Shown here piece after piece: positions 1 through 4,519 of a stretch of 6,515 nucleotides of DNA; position 1 is the stretch's first letter, and every line of letters starts with the position of its first letter. Location: NCBI GenBank assembly GCA_023415335.1, contig JAEZLD010000125.1, positions 1 through 6,515 on the forward strand. The letters are read 5' to 3'. The position numbers and the translations under genes were made by a program. The notes beneath the pieces are model-generated. The model saw only the letters and a list, made by a program, of their open reading frames with translations, had not been told where the DNA came from and made no database searches. Source of the DNA: Bacillota bacterium. GTDB lineage: Bacteria > Bacillota > Clostridia > Clostridiales > Caloramatoraceae.

Positions 1-263
1 GTACAGGATCCATTACTGGCACAGGAAGTGGGGAAATAGTGCTTATGTTTTCTACTGCCAACCATGTACCCCACTACCCAAAGGATAGCATTCTTGCAAT
101 GAACTTTCTTCATGAGGACATGATTGACGTTGTGTTCAGAGCTGTAGCCGAATGCACTGAAGAGAGTGTTATCAGCTCCCTTATGCATGCAGAATCAGTT
201 ACTGGTATACAGGGCCATACAATAAACTCATTAAAGGATTCAGGGCTCATTGAGCTGACATAG
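1..263 (+). CDS. P1-family (DmpA/S58-type) aminopeptidase, C-terminal fragment
   Basis: The frame starting at base 3 is open from the window edge to a TAG at 261-263. It gives 86 C-terminal residues of a protein whose start lies before the window. The piece begins TGSITGTGSGEIVLMFSTAN, which matches the glycine-rich GSGD/E-(I/V)-x-x-x-FSTAN strand near the C-terminus of DmpA/BapA-type peptidases. Known for the family: these are Ntn-fold, self-cleaving serine aminopeptidases. Some release N-terminal D-amino acids or cleave beta-peptides, but substrates vary widely. The self-cleavage site and nucleophilic serine lie upstream and are not visible, so activity cannot be judged. A GTG at 39 could be mistaken for a start, but it falls inside the conserved strand. 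The racemase-family gene follows after 21 bases, consistent with co-transcription. The family call is fairly secure; the substrate is not. Confidence 0.75.
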   Translation, partial: TGSITGTGSGEIVLMFSTANHVPHYPKDSILAMNFLHEDMIDVVFRAVAECTEESVISSLMHAESVTGIQGHTINSLKDSGLIELT

Positions 264-267
264 CCAT

Positions 268-274
268 AAGGAGG
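268..274 (+). promoter_or_regulatory. Ribosome binding site AAGGAGG that decides the racemase start
   Basis: A near-perfect Shine-Dalgarno sequence lies just after the peptidase stop codon and overlaps the in-frame TAA at 267-269. It is 10 bases before the ATT at 285 and 37 bases before the first ATG at 312, so it fits the ATT start and not the ATG. A second AGGAGG at 305-310 encodes the conserved Gly-Gly of the protein. It is only 1 base from the ATG, too close to act as its binding site. Confidence 0.7.
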
Positions 275-284
275 TAATCATAAA

Positions 285-980
285 ATTAAGGTAATCGGAA
301 TATTAGGAGGAATGGGTCCCCTAGCTACAGACGACCTGTTCCGAAAAATAATTACACATGAGAAGGCTTCCATAGACCAAGAACACCTACGGATATGCAT
401 TGATAGCAATACAGCAATAGCTGACCGCACGGCTGCCCTGCTGCATGGCGGGGCAGATCCTGTTCCCGAAATCATTAAAAGTGCCAAAAGACTGGAGAGC
501 ATTGGAGCAGATATGATTGTTATGCCCTGTAATACAGCTCACAATTATTTTGAAAAAGTACAGGAAAGCGTGCATATACCTATTCTTAATATGATTAAAA
601 TAACCTACCAGGTTCTGTTGAAAAAGGACATAAAATGTGTTGGTCTTCTTGCTACAGATGGAACCATTAAAACAGGTATATATCAAAGACACTTTGATGG
701 AGGCGGCATAAGGCTACTGTGCCCAGAAGGTAATAGCCAGAAGGCTGTTATGGACATAATATATAATGGTATTAAAGCAGGAAAAACAAGCTATGATACG
801 GCTCCCATACAAGACACAATTAATAAGCTTATGTCAGAGGGAGCCAAAATGCTGATACTTGGATGTACAGAGCTGCCTCTTGCATTCAAACAGTATAAGC
901 TGGACTACCCCTGCATAGACCCCACTCTGGAGCTTGCAAAGGCAGCTATATGTTTTGCTGGAGGAAAATTAAAGGAATAA
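285..980 (+). CDS. Aspartate/glutamate racemase family protein (probable ATT start)
   Basis: This is a cofactor-independent racemase-family enzyme that would interconvert L- and D-aspartate (or a related amino acid) in the cytoplasm. Counted from the ATT at 285 it has 231 residues, the usual size for the family. It opens MKVIGILGGMGPLAT, the conserved first beta-strand and glycine loop. The two catalytic cysteines are in MPCNTAH (Cys82) and LGCTELP (Cys194). These are the same numbers as in the well-studied Pyrococcus horikoshii aspartate racemase, as I recall it. SNTAIADRT (about 41-49) matches the conserved substrate-loop region. The first ATG (312) would delete the first strand and leave MGPLAT at the N-terminus. 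No ATG, GTG or TTG lies in frame between the TAA at 267 and 312. The gene follows the peptidase closely, which suggests amino-acid or peptide turnover. Exact substrate is uncertain: aspartate, glutamate or a broader specificity are all possible. Confidence 0.85.
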   Translation: MKVIGILGGMGPLATDDLFRKIITHEKASIDQEHLRICIDSNTAIADRTAALLHGGADPVPEIIKSAKRLESIGADMIVMPCNTAHNYFEKVQESVHIPILNMIKITYQVLLKKDIKCVGLLATDGTIKTGIYQRHFDGGGIRLLCPEGNSQKAVMDIIYNGIKAGKTSYDTAPIQDTINKLMSEGAKMLILGCTELPLAFKQYKLDYPCIDPTLELAKAAICFAGGKLKE

Positions 981-982
981 TA

Positions 983-1027
983 TAACCCCTGAAACCATCA
1001 ATCTCTGTGTTATGGTTTCAGGGGTTA
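983..1027. terminator. Hairpin between convergent genes, probable bidirectional terminator
   Basis: Bases 983-998 and 1012-1027 form a perfect 16-bp stem (arm TAACCCCTGAAACCAT) around a 13-base loop. It starts 2 bases after the racemase stop and lies about 60 bases beyond the end of the hydrogenase gene arriving from the other side. Neither side has a good uninterrupted T run (CTATTAT on the + side, TATTATTCCTTT on the - side). The stem is therefore strong but the terminator is not canonical. A weaker 6-bp hairpin (1065-1070 with 1083-1088) sits nearer the hydrogenase stop. Confidence 0.65.
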
Positions 1028-1089
1028 CTATTATCAGTTATCAACTTACCACATGTGAGTACAATAGCTTGTCCTTAAGAGAAAGCTAG

Positions 1090-2520
1090 CTATGCTTCCT
1101 CTACTGCCTTACTTATAGTCTTATAGTCTGCGTCTGTACCATACTTGTCTACAGCCTTGGCATTGCTTACACGATGAGTGAGGCAGCCTGCGCCCCCTAT
1201 ACATCCGCCCTCACATGCCATTCCTTCTATGAAGTTTTCCTTCAGCAGACCCTTGGAGGCCTTAATCAGTGCCAACCTACACTCCTCTATTCCGCTGCAG
1301 CTTAAAGGCCTGTATTCGAAGCTGTCCGCTCCAAGCTCCTTAAGTCCTTCTGCAACAGCTTCAGCCAGCCCTCCGCTTCTTGCGAATATCCTTCCGAAAT
1401 AGCTTGCCCCCTTAAGCTCCTCCACAGGAAGCTGGGAAGTGTCCATATCCCTGCTGTGGAACAATGCCTCAAGCTCCTCAAAGGTTATTACGTTATCAAT
1501 ATAAGGCCTTACCCTATCCATCTGAGCTTCCATCTTCTTAGCGGTGCAGGGTCCTATGAATACTATTTTGCACTCCGGGTCCTTTTCCTTCAAGAACCGT
1601 GCTATTTCAGCCATTGGTGACAGGTTGTGGGAAACATGTTCCTTTAGCTGAGGAAAGTTCTTGTCTATATAGCTAACAAAGGCTGGACAGCAGGAGCTGG
1701 TAAGGAAGCTCTCTGTTTCCGATAGTTCCTTGGATTCCTTACTGGCAACCATGTCCGCTCCAAGAGCCGCCTCAACCACGCTGAAAAATCCAAGCTTTTT
1801 TATACCTGCTACTACCTGTCCTAGCTTGGCATCTGCAAACTGGGTAGCAATAGAGGGTGCAACAATGGCATAGACCTTATAGGCACTGTTGGACCTTGAA
1901 TTTTTCAAAAGGTTAATAGTGTCCAGTATATATGACTTATCCATAATGGCTCCAAAGGGGCACTGATAAACACAGGCACCACAGGCTGTGCATTTGCTGT
2001 TATCTATCTCTGCCGCACCACCTTCACCCATATAAATAGCCTTCACCTTACATGCATTTTCACAGGGTCTTGTACGATTGATTATGGCTGTATACGGGCA
2101 TACCTTTGCACAGGCACCGCAGTTTACACACTTTTTCTTATCTATTACAGCCTTCTGATCTGCATCAAAGCTTATAGCTCCAAGCTTGCAGACTGCCTCA
2201 CACCTGTGGGCTATACAACCCCTGCAGGCATGTGTTATGTCGTATCCGCTCTTAGGACACTCGTCGCAGGCGATGTCTATTACCTCTATTACATTAGGAT
2301 TAGACTTGTCCCCTCCCATGGCAAGCTTAACCCTCTCCCCTACTATTGCTCTTTCCTTATATACGCAGCAGCGCATGGTTGATTCCTTACCCGGAATTAT
2401 AGCCTTTGGTATATCATGTATGACCTCAAGAAGCTTTCCGTCCCAGGATGGGCGGGCAACCTCCTTTAAGACCTTGTATTTTATATACTGTACGTTAGTA
2501 TCAAATTTTCTTAAATTCAT
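1090..2520 (-). CDS. [FeFe]-hydrogenase, group B-like, with N-terminal iron-sulfur domains
   Basis: This 476-residue cytoplasmic enzyme should interconvert protons and H2 using low-potential electrons, probably from ferredoxin. The H-cluster motifs are complete. L1 is TSSCCPAF (274-281), with Cys278 the likely ligand and Cys277 the likely proton shuttle. L2 is GPCTAKK (323-329). L3 is MACEGGC (434-440). The AF ending of L1 (group A has a Trp) and the Gly before PC in L2 (group A often has Met) point to the group B monomeric class rather than classical CpI. Upstream are two ferredoxin-type CxxCxxCxxxCP motifs (131-142 and 177-188). A further cysteine set lies at 99, 102, 107 and 111, with more at 85, 88, 153 and 157, so three or more [4Fe-4S] clusters are plausible. 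No signal peptide is seen. The ATG has an AGGAGGG site just upstream and its own promoter. No HydE/F/G maturase or NAD-linked partner subunit is in the window. Physiological direction is unknown. Confidence 0.9.
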   Translation of the reverse strand: MNLRKFDTNVQYIKYKVLKEVARPSWDGKLLEVIHDIPKAIIPGKESTMRCCVYKERAIVGERVKLAMGGDKSNPNVIEVIDIACDECPKSGYDITHACRGCIAHRCEAVCKLGAISFDADQKAVIDKKKCVNCGACAKVCPYTAIINRTRPCENACKVKAIYMGEGGAAEIDNSKCTACGACVYQCPFGAIMDKSYILDTINLLKNSRSNSAYKVYAIVAPSIATQFADAKLGQVVAGIKKLGFFSVVEAALGADMVASKESKELSETESFLTSSCCPAFVSYIDKNFPQLKEHVSHNLSPMAEIARFLKEKDPECKIVFIGPCTAKKMEAQMDRVRPYIDNVITFEELEALFHSRDMDTSQLPVEELKGASYFGRIFARSGGLAEAVAEGLKELGADSFEYRPLSCSGIEECRLALIKASKGLLKENFIEGMACEGGCIGGAGCLTHRVSNAKAVDKYGTDADYKTISKAVEEA

Positions 2521-2523
2521 GTA

Positions 2524-2530
2524 CCCTCCT
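2524..2530 (-). promoter_or_regulatory. Ribosome binding site of the hydrogenase gene
   Basis: On the - strand this reads AGGAGGG, followed by TAC and then the ATG at 2520-2518. It supports this ATG as the start. The spacing from the AGGAGG core is only 4 bases, which is short but workable. Confidence 0.7.
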
Positions 2531-2565
2531 AATCATATAAACCTTAGTTGTTCATACTGGATTAG

Positions 2566-2594
2566 ATTATATACTATTTATTTAGCCTATTCAA
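2566..2594 (-). promoter_or_regulatory. Sigma-A-type promoter for the hydrogenase gene
   Basis: On the - strand, TTGAAT (2594-2589) and a perfect TATAAT (2571-2566) are separated by exactly 17 bases. Transcription would start near 2559, giving a leader of about 39 bases before the ATG. The 119-base gap between the MutS-like gene and the hydrogenase is AT-rich and contains this promoter but no clear terminator. The hydrogenase can therefore be made independently, with possible read-through from the MutS-like gene. Confidence 0.7.
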
Positions 2595-2602
2595 GCAATA
2601 GG
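2586..2602. promoter_or_regulatory. Inverted repeat overlapping the hydrogenase -35, candidate operator
   Basis: CCTATT (2586-2591) and AATAGG (2597-2602) form a perfect 6-bp inverted repeat around CAAGC. It covers the whole -35 element of the hydrogenase promoter. A regulator bound here would compete with RNA polymerase. It does not match the Rex or Fur consensus as I know them, so no regulator is named. With 6-bp arms in AT-rich DNA, chance is a real alternative. Confidence 0.35.
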
Positions 2603-2639
2603 ACACTTCACTTTAAGAATTTAAAATATAGTTTCCATT

Positions 2640-4367
2640 CTACAGTGAAGCCACTCTTTTCTTAATTTTTACAATCATATCCTGAGGGTATCCAAGATAC
2701 TCCATTATCCTTACTGCATTCCTTGTTGCAGAGAGCCCCTCCTTTATTGTATAGTCAAAAAACAATCCGTCCCTACTCACATCCTCGCTGAAGTGGTAGA
2801 AATCATAGCAATCCCCTATTCTGTCCCCCAGCTCCATATCATGGGTAGCAGCAATGCTCAAGGAATTTCCCCCTGCCAGATTTCTGAGTATCTCCTCTGA
2901 GGCATTAATCCTTTCAATGGAGTTAGTTCCTCTGAATATCTCATCTATTATACTAAGCACAGGCATACTGCCATCTATTTCATTTATTATCCTGAGCAGG
3001 GATTCAGCCTCTGAAAGATAGTAGCTCTTTCCTCCCATTATGTTGTCTGTTCTGCTGATGGAGGTAATTATTCTTATATACGCTCCATTATAGGAAAGTG
3101 CCAGACAGGTGCCTATGGTCTGCGCAAACAGAGCATTTACTCCTATGGTCCTCAGGAATGTAGATTTGCCAGACATGTTAGAGCCTGTAATAAGTATTCC
3201 TCTGCTTTCTATATGTATAGAGTTTGCCACAGGCTTTTCTATAAGAGGATGAACACCGCTATCCATATCAATATAAGCTTTTCCATGTTCAAGCTCCGGC
3301 TCGCAATAGTACTCAAGATTCTGTCTGTAGGAGGCAACTGACATAAGTGCATCAATCTCCCCTAAAAGCACATACATCCTTTTTAAATCCTCCTTGTGCT
3401 TCATCATTTTTTTAAAGGAGGAGCAGTAGCTTCTTTCTTGTACAAGAAACATTGTTCCTGCCATTTCAGTAAGATCATTCCCTGAATTAAAAAGTGTCAT
3501 TCCTATAGAATTAAACACTCCCTGGCACCTGTCTAAGGATTCTTTAAGCTGCTCTTTATAATCACCCAGTGGAAATCCACAGCGGGCAATAGCATTTGCA
3601 CAGCCCCCCATTCTGCTGATAAATGCAAGAGCATTTATTCCACTTTCCACATTCTGTTTAGCTTTATAGTGAAGCATATTATTTATTAAATAAACGGGAA
3701 AAAGATACGTGATTAATGCTTTAGGCCCCATAAACACAGGAGCTATGCATGAAGCCACAGCCACAAGGGCCATAACATTGTAGAGCCAGCCTCCCTTAAC
3801 CTCATGGTCAGTTTTATCCCATAAAAGTGAGGCTATAAACTGCCCTGGGGCACGCCCCATATTCCGCAGCTTAAGTCGTACAAAGTCTCTCATTTTTTCA
3901 TTGCTCTGAAAAAGTCCTATAATAGCCTTTCTTTTTTCCAAAGGCTCCTTTTCAAATAATGGTGTCCTCAGCATATGATACAGCAGCTGCTCTCCCGGAG
4001 TTGACAGGGTTCTGTCCAAAAGTATGAAAATACTGTCCATGTTAAGATCATCCCAGGTCTGGTCATCAATAAAGAAGCTGGTTTCATCCTCATGCCTCAG
4101 CTTTTCAAACAGCTCACCTGCTGTATCCATGTCTCTCTTTCTGGAATCAGCTTTTCCCCATTCAGCACGGAGCTTTTTCTGAACCTTTATACTCTTCACT
4201 CTCTTATAGGACTCATATGAGGCTATTATAAAAGGGATAACCAATATTAACAGCCAGTAATATCTATCTCCTCTTCTCTGCCCTAAATATAATGCTGCGG
4301 ACCCGACTGCCACGCAGCATGCTATAAACAAATACATAAGTGCATTTGTAATATACTCCTTCTTCAT
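2640..4367 (-). CDS. Membrane-anchored MutS-family ATPase
   Basis: This 575-residue protein has the C-terminal ATPase of the MutS family. The Walker A is GSNMSGKST (395-403). The Walker B is LSIIDE (471-476), followed by FRGTN. The signature-like region is SYYLSEAES (448-456) and the H-loop is ATHD (507-510). Before it lies a MutS-core-like segment beginning DRTLSTPGEQLLYHMLRTPL (118-137), the counterpart of the start of the MutS lever domain. The N-terminal mismatch-recognition and connector domains of true MutS (about 850 residues) are absent. In their place are two hydrophobic segments (about 8-28 and 36-52), with another hydrophobic stretch at about 195-230 that could be one or two more. 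The ATPase should therefore sit on the cytoplasmic face of the membrane. The ATG is preceded by GGGGGGAG at a 5-base spacing and by its own promoter. This type occurs in Bacillota without a settled function. Ordinary mismatch repair is unlikely. DNA binding is unproven. Confidence 0.85.
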   Translation of the reverse strand: MKKEYITNALMYLFIACCVAVGSAALYLGQRRGDRYYWLLILVIPFIIASYESYKRVKSIKVQKKLRAEWGKADSRKRDMDTAGELFEKLRHEDETSFFIDDQTWDDLNMDSIFILLDRTLSTPGEQLLYHMLRTPLFEKEPLEKRKAIIGLFQSNEKMRDFVRLKLRNMGRAPGQFIASLLWDKTDHEVKGGWLYNVMALVAVASCIAPVFMGPKALITYLFPVYLINNMLHYKAKQNVESGINALAFISRMGGCANAIARCGFPLGDYKEQLKESLDRCQGVFNSIGMTLFNSGNDLTEMAGTMFLVQERSYCSSFKKMMKHKEDLKRMYVLLGEIDALMSVASYRQNLEYYCEPELEHGKAYIDMDSGVHPLIEKPVANSIHIESRGILITGSNMSGKSTFLRTIGVNALFAQTIGTCLALSYNGAYIRIITSISRTDNIMGGKSYYLSEAESLLRIINEIDGSMPVLSIIDEIFRGTNSIERINASEEILRNLAGGNSLSIAATHDMELGDRIGDCYDFYHFSEDVSRDGLFFDYTIKEGLSATRNAVRIMEYLGYPQDMIVKIKKRVASL

Positions 4368-4396
4368 AAATACTCCCCCCTGGTAAAAAATACATA

Positions 4397-4411
4397 CTAA
4401 GTGTACCTTAG
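4397..4411. promoter_or_regulatory. Inverted repeat over the -10 of the MutS-like gene, candidate operator
   Basis: CTAAG (4397-4401) and CTTAG (4407-4411) form an inverted repeat around TGTAC and span the -10 element of the promoter at 4400-4428. The position would suit a repressor site, but the arms are only 5 bp and chance is quite possible. Confidence 0.3.
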
Positions 4412-4428
4412 CGAATATGGCTTGTCAA
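4400..4428 (-). promoter_or_regulatory. Sigma-A-type promoter for the MutS-like gene
   Basis: On the - strand, a perfect TTGACA (4428-4423) and TACACT (4405-4400, four of six consensus bases) are separated by 17 bases. The expected start near 4393 gives a leader of about 25 bases, just enough for the GGGGGGAG ribosome site at 4380-4373. It lies downstream of the adhE terminator, so the MutS-like gene is probably transcribed separately from adhE. Confidence 0.7.
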
Positions 4429-4481
4429 TTATCGCAAGATGATGAAAACACCTTAACTAACCTGGTGAAACTTAAAACTAG

Positions 4482-4509
4482 TGAAGGAGGAGCTAAAGCT
4501 CCTCCTTCA
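4482..4509 (-). terminator. Rho-independent terminator of adhE
   Basis: TGAAGGAGGAGCT (4482-4494) pairs perfectly with 4497-4509, giving a GC-rich 13-bp stem (12 bp with a realistic 4-base loop). It begins 10 bases past the adhE stop. On the - strand it is followed by CTAGTTTTAAG, a modest T tract. The position and strength fit termination of adhE transcription. Confidence 0.85.
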
Positions 4510-4519
4510 TAAATATTAT

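Noticed and set aside
387..692. 101-codon open frame on the - strand inside the racemase gene
   Set aside because: It is antisense to the catalytic region of the racemase and looks like no known protein.
2186..2665. 159-codon open frame on the + strand over the hydrogenase start and the gap after it
   Set aside because: It lies opposite the conserved hydrogenase N-terminus and the promoter region, has no ribosome binding site that I can see, and its low-complexity protein resembles no family.
4421..4438. CTTG-N10-CAAG inverted repeat over the -35 of the MutS-like gene, considered as a Rex site
   Set aside because: The arms are only 4 bp and the interior does not match the TTGTTAA-type Rex half-sites, so it is likely chance.
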